Below the pieces are notes generated by a model that saw only the letters and a program-made list of their open reading frames with translations, was not told the origin of the DNA and searched no databases. Position numbers and translations under genes: made by a program. This document shows, piece after piece, positions 53,792 to 63,291 of a DNA stretch of 64,000 nucleotides (its first letter is position 1; every line of letters begins with the position of its first letter). The stretch comes from Anaerotignum sp. (GTDB taxonomy: Bacteria > Bacillota > Clostridia > Lachnospirales > Anaerotignaceae), in the NCBI RefSeq assembly GCF_030625865.1, contig NZ_DAOUQB010000009.1:1-64000 (forward strand), read 5' to 3'.

Positions 53792-54509
53792 TTTTATTCA
53801 GTCGGAATGGCTGAAGCAAAAGCATAGTTTTAACAAGATGTTACTATGGTTGGCACCACTTTTTACAATTTTACTGACGCTGGTGCTAATGGGCGGAAGT
53901 AATCTGCAAAACGGGGCATACAATTGGTGGTATACCATGCTTCTGCCAGGTAGCTTTACCATGTTTTCTGCTTTTACAGTGACGAGGGAGCAAAAAAAGA
54001 ATAGACACGGGTTGTTTGGGTTAGCTGTACGGAAGAACATGCTTTGGAATGCACAAGTGATACTATGCACATTGTTTTTATTCATGACTTGTATGATATT
54101 TTTTATTGGGATTACCGTTGGGGGTATCCTGTTTGGAGAAGCAATACCTATGGCATCAAGCTTTTGCGCAAGCTTAGTGCTATTTATCAGCTTCGCATGG
54201 GAAATTCCTCTCTGGATGTTTGTTACAGAGAAAATGGGAGCTTTTATAAGCATTCTTCTTAGCTTATTCTGTAATTTTGGTATTGCTGTAATTTGTGCGG
54301 TGAAAAGTTTTTGGTGGGTGCCGTTCTCTATTCCCGCAAGGCTTATGTGCCCGTTGATTGGCGTGTTACCCAATGGCTTACAGGTGGAGGCAGGCAGTAA
54401 AATAGCTGATGCTCATGTGATTTTCCCGGGGATGCTAATTTCAATTGTCCTTTATATTTTACTAACCCTTGTTACTTCACTATGGTTTCAGAAACGTGAG
54501 GTGCAATGA
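53784..54509 (+). CDS. lantibiotic immunity ABC permease, LanE/MutE type
   Basis: About 241 residues with six membrane helices. The start MLNFIQSEWLKQKHSFNKML and the GAYNWWYTMLLPG loop match the EpiE/MutE permease family. It overlaps the ATPase gene by 8 bp, and its stop overlaps the next start (ATGA), so the three transporter genes are translationally coupled. A GTG at 53775 is an alternative start. Acts with LanF and LanG. Confidence 0.88.
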   Translation: MLNFIQSEWLKQKHSFNKMLLWLAPLFTILLTLVLMGGSNLQNGAYNWWYTMLLPGSFTMFSAFTVTREQKKNRHGLFGLAVRKNMLWNAQVILCTLFLFMTCMIFFIGITVGGILFGEAIPMASSFCASLVLFISFAWEIPLWMFVTEKMGAFISILLSLFCNFGIAVICAVKSFWWVPFSIPARLMCPLIGVLPNGLQVEAGSKIADAHVIFPGMLISIVLYILLTLVTSLWFQKREVQ

Positions 54510-55267
54510 TGACGCAATTTATAAGAAGCATAAAGTCTGATGTCTATAAAGTGATGCACTCATCTTTGATACTGATTCATTTGCTTATCCCAATTTTGGG
54601 TGTTGCAGCATTTCTTACTTACTATACAGTTTCGCCATGGGATGAAGCAGAAAAAATATCTGCTTACTTACAAGTGCTATCCATGGCATTTCCCCTTCTA
54701 ATCGGAGTGATTATGGCAATGGAATGGGAACTGGAGGAGCAAGCGGGGTCATTTCAAGTGCTTCTTTGTACTCCCGCTAAAAAATACGTCCCTCACCTTG
54801 GAAAGTTGACAGTCTTGCTGATGTTTGGTCTTTTATCTACATTCATAGCAGTTTTAGGTTTTGGCATTATATTTCAGGCGATGGGGAATGTATTTCTACC
54901 GAAGTCATTATATCTAAAAGCAGCAATACTTTTGTTTTTAGGGAATTTACCATTATATATGTTACAATATATATTAAGCTTTGCTTTTGGAAAAGGAATC
55001 ACGCTAAGCTTTGGTATTGTCGGTAGTTTACTAGCTGCACTTCTTTTAACGGGACTTGGTGACTGTATTTGGCCGATTCTTCCTTGGAGCATTGCAACCC
55101 GTTTTTCCAGTATACTTGTGGAGAGTGAGGTAATAAATGAGCCTTTTACAGAAAATTTTGGAGTGTGTGAGGGATTCTTTTTTATATTAATCTCAAGTTT
55201 CATTCTCTTTTTCGTCTTAAAGTTATGGAGTGAAAACTGGGAGGGTGAAAAAAATGAAATGGATTAA
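54506..55267 (+). CDS. lantibiotic immunity ABC permease, LanG/MutG type
   Basis: 253 residues with six membrane helices; FIRSIKSDVYKVMHSSLIL and LLGVA-type helix I, AMEWELEEQAGSFQVLL and LPWSIATRFS are typical of the EpiG/MutG family. Its stop lies 14 bp inside the next gene, which encodes a lipoprotein. Third subunit of the exporter. Confidence 0.88.
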   Translation: MMTQFIRSIKSDVYKVMHSSLILIHLLIPILGVAAFLTYYTVSPWDEAEKISAYLQVLSMAFPLLIGVIMAMEWELEEQAGSFQVLLCTPAKKYVPHLGKLTVLLMFGLLSTFIAVLGFGIIFQAMGNVFLPKSLYLKAAILLFLGNLPLYMLQYILSFAFGKGITLSFGIVGSLLAALLLTGLGDCIWPILPWSIATRFSSILVESEVINEPFTENFGVCEGFFFILISSFILFFVLKLWSENWEGEKNEMD

Positions 55268-56069
55268 ACTTTTAATCATCATTGTGTTGATTTTCTCCTT
55301 TCCATCTATCGGTTGTTCTGTTTTAGAAAAGTTACAAGGGGATAGGTCTGCCGATAAGCCCAGGGGAGAAATTTTGGAGAGCGATGCAAGACAATTTGTA
55401 TTTGGAGACAATACGTACACCATTTTAAATGAAACCGTTGGCAGAGAGGAAATCAATGCTTGGATTGGTATTACGGGGAGCCTATGCTTTTTAAATAAAG
55501 AAAATGAAATATTGAAAACCATAGGTAATCTTTCTTATAAAAATTATTGGACTGAGTTGACAAAAGAAATTCCTTCAGAGGCAAATGATACCGCTCAATT
55601 TGAAAATATTTATAGTCTTAAGGATAACAGATTAGCAATTGTTGTAGATGGAGAGTTTCATGTGGCAAAGCCGTCTAGTTCTTTATCTACCGGGGATGAG
55701 ATGATACAGTTTAGAGCATTGCATGGTGATAGAGAGGAAGAGACAGAATTTTGCATAAATCCTAAAAATGCCGGGGAACTACTCCACGGAGAAATAGTTT
55801 ATAAAGTTACTGAAGAGAGCCTATCCAGAGAGGATGAAGGAAGATTTCTTCAGGCAATCGGAACACAGGTTGTATTTGATGAGGCATCAGGTCAGATAAT
55901 TCCCAAAAGTGAATATACAAAAGTAGAACTGATACCGGGCAAGCTTTCCAATCAAAATCGTAAATCATATTTCTATGGAAGTGTATATGAAATTGCGGGC
56001 GTTGCGGAAAGCGAAGCCGTAATGGTAGAGATTAACGAAAAGTTGTTGCGGGCAGAAGCAGTTAATTGA
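55254..56069 (+). CDS. NisI/SpaI-type lantibiotic immunity lipoprotein
   Basis: 271 residues from ATG 55254, behind GGGAGGGTG. The signal peptide ends in a lipobox (FPSIGC), so the mature protein is lipid-anchored on the cell surface. The body has DARQFVFGDNTYTIL and WIGITGSLCFLN, resembling the duplicated NisI/SpaI domain. NisI-type proteins bind the lantibiotic at the membrane, complementing the ABC exporter. Its place inside the FEG operon backs the assignment; alone the similarity would be modest. Confidence 0.8.
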   Translation: MKWIKLLIIIVLIFSFPSIGCSVLEKLQGDRSADKPRGEILESDARQFVFGDNTYTILNETVGREEINAWIGITGSLCFLNKENEILKTIGNLSYKNYWTELTKEIPSEANDTAQFENIYSLKDNRLAIVVDGEFHVAKPSSSLSTGDEMIQFRALHGDREEETEFCINPKNAGELLHGEIVYKVTEESLSREDEGRFLQAIGTQVVFDEASGQIIPKSEYTKVELIPGKLSNQNRKSYFYGSVYEIAGVAESEAVMVEINEKLLRAEAVN

Positions 56070-56088
56070 TGGGAAAAGGAGGGGTTAA

Positions 56089-56748
56089 ATGGCAAATATT
56101 TTTGTGGTTGATGATGAAAAGGATATATGCAAATTAATTGAAAATGCCCTTACAAGGGATGGGCATATGGTTACATACAAAAATAATACGTTAGGATTAA
56201 CGGCAAAGGATTTTAAGGAATATGATTTGATTTTACTTGATGTTATGATGCCCGAGGTTGATGGATTTTCTTTTTGCCGTAGTATCCGACAAGATGTAGA
56301 CTGTCCCATTATTTTTTTGACGGCAAAGACAATGGATCAAGATGTTGTAGAAGGCCTTAGTCTTGGCGCAGATGATTATATGAAAAAGCCATTTAGTCTT
56401 TCTGAATTACGGGCAAGAGTTTTAGCCCATCTTCGCCGAGAGCATCGCCAACGTCATCAAACCCTTGTGCTTGATGATGTTCGTTTTGATTTATCCGAAA
56501 AGGAAATTAAAGCAAAGAATCAACCCATTTCCCTGACAAAAAGCGAATATGAAATTTGCGAGCTATTAGCATGTAACAGAGGTCAAGTTTTTTCACTGGA
56601 ACGTATTCTTGAATTAACCTTTGGGTTCGATTCCGAAAGTGATATTACTGCGATTCGTGTACATGTGAAGAACATTAGAGAAAAATTTTCTAAATGTGCT
56701 GAATGCCCAATTGAAACGGTATGGGGGGTAGGATATAAATGGAAATAA
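56089..56748 (+). CDS. response regulator, NisR/SpaR type
   Basis: 219 residues. Receiver domain with VVDDEKDIC acidic pocket, phospho-Asp in LLDVMMPEVDGFSF and Lys in MKKPFSL; the C-terminal winged helix has ISLTKSEYEICELLA and IRVHVKNIREKF. It overlaps the kinase gene by 10 bp. It should activate the FEG-I operon when the kinase detects a lantibiotic. No second promoter is evident, so it is probably part of the same operon and feeds back on it. Confidence 0.93.
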   Translation: MANIFVVDDEKDICKLIENALTRDGHMVTYKNNTLGLTAKDFKEYDLILLDVMMPEVDGFSFCRSIRQDVDCPIIFLTAKTMDQDVVEGLSLGADDYMKKPFSLSELRARVLAHLRREHRQRHQTLVLDDVRFDLSEKEIKAKNQPISLTKSEYEICELLACNRGQVFSLERILELTFGFDSESDITAIRVHVKNIREKFSKCAECPIETVWGVGYKWK

Positions 56749-58109
56749 AAGAATCAAAGGCCGTTTCATTTTATATGTTGTTTTTGCGATATTTAGCTGT
56801 GTTTTGCGCTATAATGATTTTAATTGTTACAGTTATTCTTTCTGGCTTTTACTATGCCCTTGAAAATGGTAGTATTTTACCAGCAAATTATGCCGAACAA
56901 GCTTTACTGAAAGTTGAAAATCAGCTGATCCAAAGTGAACCATTTGATCAATCGTTGATTCCTTTTTCTTGCACCTATGTATTACTCAGCAAAACAGGTG
57001 ATGTACAAAGTAGTAATATGACGGAAGAGGAAATTTCCCGGGTGAAAGAGTTTCTTTCCGGCAGTTTCAACACTTTAAGCGGTCAATTTAAACTGATTCG
57101 ACGTAATGATGAGAGCGATCTTATTATCAAATATGATATATTAGCACACTTTTCATCCCCAAAGTTACATCGACTGTTTCCAAAACCTGAATTACTGGCC
57201 ATTATATTTTCCTTTGTTTGTTTCATTTTGATAGCTTTCGTAATTGCCTTTAAATTTAGCAGAAAATTAAAAATAGAACTTGCTCCAATTATTAAAGCTG
57301 CTGACTCTATAAGAGAAAAGGATCTGGATTTTCAAATTGTTCCTACAAAAATTCGTGAACTAAATACTGTTTTGCAATCCATAAACGAACTAAAAACAGC
57401 ATTATCAGACTCCTTAAACCAACAATGGAATATGGAACAAAGCAAAAAAACACAAATTTCTGCTATTGCTCATGATATAAAAACACCCTTGACCATTATT
57501 AAAGGCAATACCGAGCTGTTGTTGGAATCAGAATTACCACAGGCAGATCAAGAATTATTACAATATATTCAAACAAGTTCTGGAAGGATTGAAAACTATA
57601 TTGAGCTACTTATGAGCACTACTATGGTAACGGATTCCGTGGATTTTCAAAAGCATACTTTTTCGATCCAAGGTTTTCTTTCGGAAATTGAAAAACAAGC
57701 AAAAGCACTTTGCCATGTAAAAAAAATTACTTTGCACACAGAACGGAATATGTTGCCAGAAACATTTTATGGAGATGAGCTACTGCTTAGCCGAGCTGTT
57801 TTAAATATTCTGAATAATGCTGTGGAGTTTTCCTCTTATGAAAGTGACATTCAGTTTAAAGTTACTTGGAATGATGAAGAATTGTCTTTTATTGTGTCTG
57901 ATAGGGGGAAGGGGTTTTCTGCTGCCGGTCTTAAAAATGCTACAACGGAGTTTTTTACGGAGCAGACAGCTCGTTCTGGCAAACATTATGGTATGGGACT
58001 TTATTTTACCAAATCCGTAGCCCAAAAGCATGGGGGACAACTTAAAATCGGAAACCAAAGAGACGGGGGCGGAGCAGTTGTAACGCTTACAATTAAAAAT
58101 AGACCTTGA
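56739..58109 (+). CDS. lantibiotic-type sensor histidine kinase, NisK/SpaK type
   Basis: 456 residues. Two membrane helices (~12-35 and ~150-172) frame an extracytoplasmic sensor of about 110 residues; a HAMP-like linker, HisKA (ISAIAHDIKTPLTIIKGNTE) and HATPase (LSRAVLNILNNAVEFS, DRGKGFSAAG, GKHYGMGLYF) follow. The layout matches EnvZ-like kinases of the NisK/SpaK/CprK group that sense lantibiotics. Start overlaps the response regulator stop. Last gene of the immunity operon. Confidence 0.92.
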   Translation: MEIKESKAVSFYMLFLRYLAVFCAIMILIVTVILSGFYYALENGSILPANYAEQALLKVENQLIQSEPFDQSLIPFSCTYVLLSKTGDVQSSNMTEEEISRVKEFLSGSFNTLSGQFKLIRRNDESDLIIKYDILAHFSSPKLHRLFPKPELLAIIFSFVCFILIAFVIAFKFSRKLKIELAPIIKAADSIREKDLDFQIVPTKIRELNTVLQSINELKTALSDSLNQQWNMEQSKKTQISAIAHDIKTPLTIIKGNTELLLESELPQADQELLQYIQTSSGRIENYIELLMSTTMVTDSVDFQKHTFSIQGFLSEIEKQAKALCHVKKITLHTERNMLPETFYGDELLLSRAVLNILNNAVEFSSYESDIQFKVTWNDEELSFIVSDRGKGFSAAGLKNATTEFFTEQTARSGKHYGMGLYFTKSVAQKHGGQLKIGNQRDGGGAVVTLTIKNRP

Positions 58110-58197
58110 CTATTATTTATCACTATTTGTAATCATTTTGTAGTAAAATATGGTAAGGAATCGCACTTATTGCTATAACACAAAAGGAGAGTTTAAT

Positions 58198-58959
58198 ATG
58201 AAAAAATGGTTTACTATTGATGAAATTGATGCAGATACCCACATTATCAGTGAATATCGTCACTGGGAGGAAACACACTGTTACCTCCTTGAAGGTCAAA
58301 AATACTGTTTGCTTATTGACACAGGATTGGGAATTTCTGATATTTCCCAAGAAGTGAGAAAACTAACGGATAAACCAGTAATTGCTGTGGCAACGCACAT
58401 TCACTGGGATCATATTGGCGGACATAAATATTATCCTGATTTTTATGCCCACGAGGCAGAGTTGAACTGGCTTAACGGGGAATTTCCCCTTACCATAGAC
58501 ACTATCCGAGATATGGTCATAGATCGCTGCGATTTGCCGGAAAATTATGATGTTAATACATATGAGTTTTTTCAAGGAACACCTACACGGATTCTGCACG
58601 ATGGTGATACTATAGATCTGGGTGGGCGTGTGATTACTGCATTGCATACACCGGGACATTCCCCGGGACATCTGTGCTTTTGGGAGCCTCAGCGGAGTTA
58701 CTTATTTACCGGTGATCTTGTCTATAAAGACACTTTGTTTGCATATTATCCCTCCACCGACCCACAGGCATACCTTGCTTCTCTCGAAGTGATTGCAGCA
58801 CTTCCGGTAAAAAGAGTATTTCCGGCGCATCACTCGCTGGATATTCAGCCGGAAATTTTGAATCGTATGAGAGATGCTTTTCGTCAGTTGAGAGTAGAGG
58901 GCAAGTTACATCATGGTAGTGGTACCTTTGATTATGGAGATTGGGCTGTATGGCTTTAA
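58198..58959 (+). CDS. MBL-fold metallo-hydrolase
   Basis: 253 residues from ATG 58198, behind AAAAGGAGAG. The zinc motif ATHIHWDHIGGH (HxHxDH), HTPGHSPGH and the later FTGDLVY and FPAHH supply the binuclear metal ligands. Relatives hydrolyse thioesters, lactones or phosphodiesters. The gene stands 88 bp after the immunity operon, with its own weak promoter (TTGACT/TGTAAT near 58106-58133), so it need not belong to it. Confidence 0.85.
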   Translation: MKKWFTIDEIDADTHIISEYRHWEETHCYLLEGQKYCLLIDTGLGISDISQEVRKLTDKPVIAVATHIHWDHIGGHKYYPDFYAHEAELNWLNGEFPLTIDTIRDMVIDRCDLPENYDVNTYEFFQGTPTRILHDGDTIDLGGRVITALHTPGHSPGHLCFWEPQRSYLFTGDLVYKDTLFAYYPSTDPQAYLASLEVIAALPVKRVFPAHHSLDIQPEILNRMRDAFRQLRVEGKLHHGSGTFDYGDWAVWL

Positions 58960-59109
58960 TGAAATAAATTACAGTTTCTCTATTATCCGAAAATTGAATG
59001 ATAACGTTTGATTTGTTTAATATTGTTATGTTGTGTCTTTAAAGAGTAGATTATCAGGTGTAGACATATATGTTTTTAGATATAAAATTCTCTAGAGGTG
59101 ATCTGCCAT

Positions 59110-59271
59110 ATGCAGCCAAGCAAAGCAAAAAAATATGGACTACAGTCTTTGAATCATTGGGTTCATAAATATCTAGATAGTGGTGGGGAAGGCCGAATGC
59201 CTAAAGGGCATTTGGATAATTCCATTGCTGCTCTTGGCACTAGTAAAATATTTAAGCCTTGTTCAATATAG
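59110..59271 (+). CDS. short ORF of unknown function, 53 aa
   Basis: ATG 59110 is behind AGAGGTGA. The product reads MQPSKAKKYGLQSLNHWVHK, then SGGEGRMPKGHLDNSIAALG, and ends KPCSI. No family is recognised; it could be a real small basic protein or the end of a decayed gene. The last codons overlap the terminator hairpin at 59254, which is possible for short genes. Confidence 0.4.
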   Translation: MQPSKAKKYGLQSLNHWVHKYLDSGGEGRMPKGHLDNSIAALGTSKIFKPCSI

Positions 59272-59286
59272 ACTGAACAAGGCTTT
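59254..59286. terminator. hairpin, probable terminator
   Basis: AAGCCTTGTTCA at 59254 and TGAACAAGGCTT at 59274 form a perfect 12-bp stem; the T-run is short (TTTCC). Confidence 0.7.
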
Positions 59287-59404
59287 CCTTAAGATGGTTT
59301 TTAAATTATCTACATTAACTTGACAACTTCACTGAGTCGGTGGTGATGATTTAGGCAATGAAGCCGACATTTTCTTTTCATAAAGGTTGTTGCTTTGTCT
59401 AATA

Positions 59405-59791
59405 TTAAGCACGTAATTCCCCTGCCGGTATGGTTTTAATCTTAAATAAGAAGTAGTAGTATTTTACAATAATCAAAAGAATTATGGTTATACGGCCCCC
59501 AATATTATTCATCATGAAAAAAGCGATGATAAGCATAATAGATACGGGAATGAGAATACAAAGTTTTGTTTTGAAAGTCATTGAACGGTTTTTTTCAAAG
59601 CTTTCCAAATTATTTTGATATAGCTTCGTTGATTTAAACCATTTGTTAAAGCGTTCAGAACCTTTGGCAAAACAAAAGGATGCTAGCAGGAGAAAAGGGG
59701 TCGTTGGGAGGATAGGAAGCACCACACCTACAGCACCAATACCAAAGAATAGAAAGCCGAGTGCAATATATATGTATTTCAAATTTATCAT
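59405..59791 (-). CDS. DUF454/YbaN-family membrane protein
   Basis: 128 residues with three or four membrane helices. LGFLFFGIGAVGVVLPILPT and PFLLLASFCFAKGSERFNKW are the family signature (GxxGVxLPxLPTTPF, FAKxSxRFxxWL). Its function is unknown; homologues often lie near heme, metal or respiratory genes. It lies 115 bp after the ABC pair on the same strand and may share their transcript. Confidence 0.9.
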   Translation of the reverse strand: MINLKYIYIALGFLFFGIGAVGVVLPILPTTPFLLLASFCFAKGSERFNKWFKSTKLYQNNLESFEKNRSMTFKTKLCILIPVSIMLIIAFFMMNNIGGRITIILLIIVKYYYFLFKIKTIPAGELRA

Positions 59792-59906
59792 CTCCTTGAT
59801 AATTTAGAATATGTAACACGATTTGCGGCGGCAAGAGGATGAATAAGTAGACACTTTAAGCTTGAAAAAGCGATTGCCAACCGTATTTTTTCACATTAAG
59901 GGTCTC

Positions 59907-61559
59907 TTAGCTTAGTCGCCCCCTTTCTGCCGAATATACCTTTGAAGCAATACCTAACGTAGATTTTCGATGGGAAACCAATAGTATTGTTACATTTTCC
60001 GCTTCATTAAGGGATTTTAAAATGATCCCTTCATTTAGGCTGTCAAGGTTGCTGGTCGGTTCATCCAAAAGCATAAAGGGTGCGCCTGAAAGGAAGGCTC
60101 TTGCTAGGCCTATACGCTGTTTTTCACCTCCGGAGAGCGTGTCACCCAGTTCTCCAATAGGGGTTTGGTAACCTTTTGGAAGGGTTTCAACGAAGTTGTG
60201 CAAGGAAGCTTTTTTTGCGGCGGCTATTATTTCTTCTTCTGTGGAATCAGCCTTTGCAAGGCCAATATTATTGCCAATTGTGTCATGAAAAAGATAAGTT
60301 TCTTGTGTGCAATAGCTTTCGTTGGAACGGAGAGAGGCGGTGTTAATTTCTTCTATTTCCGTATCCGAAAATTTTATGCTTCCGGAGGTTTTATCCCAAA
60401 ATCGCATTAACAGTTTTAACAAGGTAGATTTTCCACAGCCGCTTTTTCCATGTATTCCGATAATTTTTCCGCAAGGTATGTCAATAAAAAGGTTTTGCAA
60501 TATTTCTTCTTCCCTGTAGCCAAAGGTAAGGTTTTTACATTCTACACCATGAAAGGGAATGTTTTTTCCATCTGTTTTTTCTTCTACCATGGGAGATTCT
60601 TCCAACAGAGAAAGAACACGCTCACCACTTGCCAATGTATGGGCCAAGTTGTTAGAAAGGTTGCTTAAAGCCACCACAGGGCCAAAAGAGCTCATCAGAG
60701 TTACCGTTGCAAGCAATGCTTTTTCAAAAGAAAGAACTCCCCAAGAAAACTGTGTCATAGCCGCAAGCAGCATGATTGCGGTAAATCCCAAAATCGAAAA
60801 ATCTGTAATTGCTTTTGTCAAACTTTCTGCTTCTTTCAATTTTTTTTCCTTGGCTGATATATTTTCAGTTAATTTGTTTATTTCATCAAGACGATTTTTC
60901 GTCTGCCCAAACTGTATTAATTCCCCAAGGCCTCTCAGACTTTCCAAAAAAACAGAGTTCATTTTTCCAATATTATTTCGATAGTCCATGCCATAGGTTT
61001 TTATTTTTTTGCCGTTGAAAAGAGGAATGATTCCACCAATAAAAATATAGGAAACTGCCGCAATTAACCCAAGGGAAAAGGAAAAGTTTCCGATGAAGAA
61101 TACAAAAATCAGGGAAGTAATGATCGCAATTACGATTGGCGAAATCGTATGGGCGTAAAACACCTCCAATAATTCAATATCTTCTGTAATAATAGATATT
61201 AGGTTTCCTTTGTCACGGCCTTCCAGTTTTGCCGGACATAAACGCCGTAAAGAGGCAAAAACTTTATCTCGTATAATGGCCAATAGCTTAAAGGCGATAT
61301 AATGGTTGCAGCGTTGTTCCCCATAACGCAGAAATCCACGCAATACGGCAAAAAGGATCAGCATGGTAAAAATGGCTTTTAGGCTGAAATAAGCAGGAAA
61401 GGCAAGGAGCTTCAAAACTGCACTTGTTCCTAGAATGGTAAGTGAGATGGAACAGAGAAAGCCCAGAACCCCCAAGATGATAGCCATAAGCATAAAATGA
61501 AACAGGGGTTTGATAAGCCCGATTAGACCAGCCATAATTTTAATTCCGCTTCTACGCAT
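59907..61559 (-). CDS. ABC exporter half, CydC-like (membrane plus ATPase)
   Basis: About 550 residues from ATG 61559, behind AAAGGTGG; an upstream start at 61619 lies inside the previous gene. Six membrane helices (~1-300) precede a nucleotide-binding domain with Walker A GKSGCGKST, signature LSGGEKQRIGLARAF, Walker B FMLLDEPTSNLD and switch VSHR. It overlaps the other half by 8 bp, so the two form a heterodimer. CydDC exports thiols or heme-linked compounds; YbtPQ-like and PefCD-like roles are equally possible. A DtxR-like regulator opposite hints at metal control. Confidence 0.85.
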   Translation of the reverse strand: MRRSGIKIMAGLIGLIKPLFHFMLMAIILGVLGFLCSISLTILGTSAVLKLLAFPAYFSLKAIFTMLILFAVLRGFLRYGEQRCNHYIAFKLLAIIRDKVFASLRRLCPAKLEGRDKGNLISIITEDIELLEVFYAHTISPIVIAIITSLIFVFFIGNFSFSLGLIAAVSYIFIGGIIPLFNGKKIKTYGMDYRNNIGKMNSVFLESLRGLGELIQFGQTKNRLDEINKLTENISAKEKKLKEAESLTKAITDFSILGFTAIMLLAAMTQFSWGVLSFEKALLATVTLMSSFGPVVALSNLSNNLAHTLASGERVLSLLEESPMVEEKTDGKNIPFHGVECKNLTFGYREEEILQNLFIDIPCGKIIGIHGKSGCGKSTLLKLLMRFWDKTSGSIKFSDTEIEEINTASLRSNESYCTQETYLFHDTIGNNIGLAKADSTEEEIIAAAKKASLHNFVETLPKGYQTPIGELGDTLSGGEKQRIGLARAFLSGAPFMLLDEPTSNLDSLNEGIILKSLNEAENVTILLVSHRKSTLGIASKVYSAERGRLS

Positions 61560-63291
61560 ATTGTCTACCACCTTTCCCATATTCTTCAAGTTGTTTTTGA
61601 TAAGTGAACAGCTTGGCATAAAGGGCGTGTTTTTCCATTAGCGTAGCGTGAGAACCTTGTTCAACAATCTTTCCCTTTTCCAATACATAAATGGAGTCGG
61701 AGTTCACAACATTTGCAAGGCGGTGGGAGATAAGAATAACTGTTTTTGTTTTCGAAAGTTCACCGACAGTTTCCATAATGTATGTTTCACTTTCTGCATC
61801 AATGTTTGAAGTGGCTTCATCAAATATGTAAATCGGTGTGTCATGAAGTAATGCTCTTGCCAAAGCCAATCTTTGACGTTGACCGCCGGAAAGGTTGCTC
61901 CCTTGTTCATCAATATGCGTTTCAAGACCTTTTTCGTTTTCAACAAATTCTAAAAAATTCGCTCGTTTCAGTGCGGTATACATTTGGGTGTCGGTGGCAT
62001 TAGGCTTTGCCATTTTTAGATTATATGCAACGGTGCCCTGAAACAGGTAGCTATTATGGTGAATTAGCGTAATATTTTCCATGAGGCTTTCTTCTTTTAC
62101 ATTTCCTAATTCTTTGCCACCGATTTTTATACTGCCTGTGTATCCCTTTAAGGTGCCCTTTAGAAGACCGACTGTTGTTGATTTTCCACAGCCGCTTTTT
62201 CCAACCAAGGAAATAAAGGAATTTTGTGGGATTTTAAGGGAGATATTATTTAAAATTTTTTTGTCATTTTCGTAGCAGAAGGAAACATTTTGAAAGGTTA
62301 TATCATGGTTTTCTATTTGAACAGTTCCTTTTTCAGCAATGGGTGTATCCAAAATTTTAAAAATTTTGTCTGCCGCTGCCATTCCATTCATGGCTATATG
62401 GAAATAAGAGCCTAAAAGTCTTAATGGAATAAAAAACTCTGCCGAAAGTAAAATAATTGTCATTGCGCCAGATAGATTTACGGTGCCTTTGGAAAATTCC
62501 AAAATGGCAAGGATAATACCGGCGGAAGCGCCACCAAAGGCAATCAAATCCATAATAGAAATGGAGTTTAACTGCAAGGAAAGTACTTTCATCGTAATTT
62601 TGCGAAAGATTTCCGCATTTTCATTCATTTCTTTGTGCTTCATTTCATCTGCTTGATAAATTTTTAAGGTAGTCATTCCTTGCAAATTTTCTAAAAAAGC
62701 ATCCCCCAGATCAGTGTAGGCAGTCCAGTATTTATTTAATAGCTTTTTAGCAAATTTTTGTACTGCAATGATAGATAAAGGGATCAGAGGAATGCATAAA
62801 AAAAGTGTAATTGCCGCCTGAAAGCAGATATTTGCTAAAACTAGAAATAGGGTGACAGGGGCTAAAAGACTGTAAAAAAGCTGCGGCATATATTGTGAAA
62901 AATAAATTTCAAGCTGGTTTACTCCTTCTGTACTGATTTGCACCACCTCAGAGGTTGAAATATGTTCACTGTAAGAAGGGCCAATTTGGGTAAGCTTGGC
63001 ATATATTTTTTCTCTTAGAAACTTTTTTGTATTTTGGGCGGATAGGTAAGCCGTTTTTGACGAAAAAAGATTCGTAAGAAAGCGAAGAATACCGCAAAGT
63101 ATCAGAATTACAGCTGTCCTTTGAGCAATATTTATTGGTAAATAACTGTTAAAGAAGGCTGAATTGATCAGGCTACATATGGAAAGCGTGATGGAGATAT
63201 TGCAGATAAGACTAATCCATTGAAAGAAAACTGTTGCCGCAATATATTTTTTACTATTGGGTGCAAGTCCCAAAAGACGTTTATTGTACAT
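61552..63291 (-). CDS. ABC exporter half, CydD-like (membrane plus ATPase)
   Basis: 579 residues with six membrane helices (~15-310) and an ATPase domain with Walker A GKSGCGKST, signature LSGGQRQRLALARAL, Walker B IYIFDEATSNID and switch ILISHR. TEGVNQLEIYFSQYMPQLFY is close to CydD-type membrane domains. First gene of the minus-strand unit, with a strong promoter at 63375-63403. It works as a dimer with the following half. The palindrome overlapping the promoter and the opposing DtxR-like gene suggest metal-dependent repression. Confidence 0.87.
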   Translation of the reverse strand: MYNKRLLGLAPNSKKYIAATVFFQWISLICNISITLSICSLINSAFFNSYLPINIAQRTAVILILCGILRFLTNLFSSKTAYLSAQNTKKFLREKIYAKLTQIGPSYSEHISTSEVVQISTEGVNQLEIYFSQYMPQLFYSLLAPVTLFLVLANICFQAAITLFLCIPLIPLSIIAVQKFAKKLLNKYWTAYTDLGDAFLENLQGMTTLKIYQADEMKHKEMNENAEIFRKITMKVLSLQLNSISIMDLIAFGGASAGIILAILEFSKGTVNLSGAMTIILLSAEFFIPLRLLGSYFHIAMNGMAAADKIFKILDTPIAEKGTVQIENHDITFQNVSFCYENDKKILNNISLKIPQNSFISLVGKSGCGKSTTVGLLKGTLKGYTGSIKIGGKELGNVKEESLMENITLIHHNSYLFQGTVAYNLKMAKPNATDTQMYTALKRANFLEFVENEKGLETHIDEQGSNLSGGQRQRLALARALLHDTPIYIFDEATSNIDAESETYIMETVGELSKTKTVILISHRLANVVNSDSIYVLEKGKIVEQGSHATLMEKHALYAKLFTYQKQLEEYGKGGRQYA

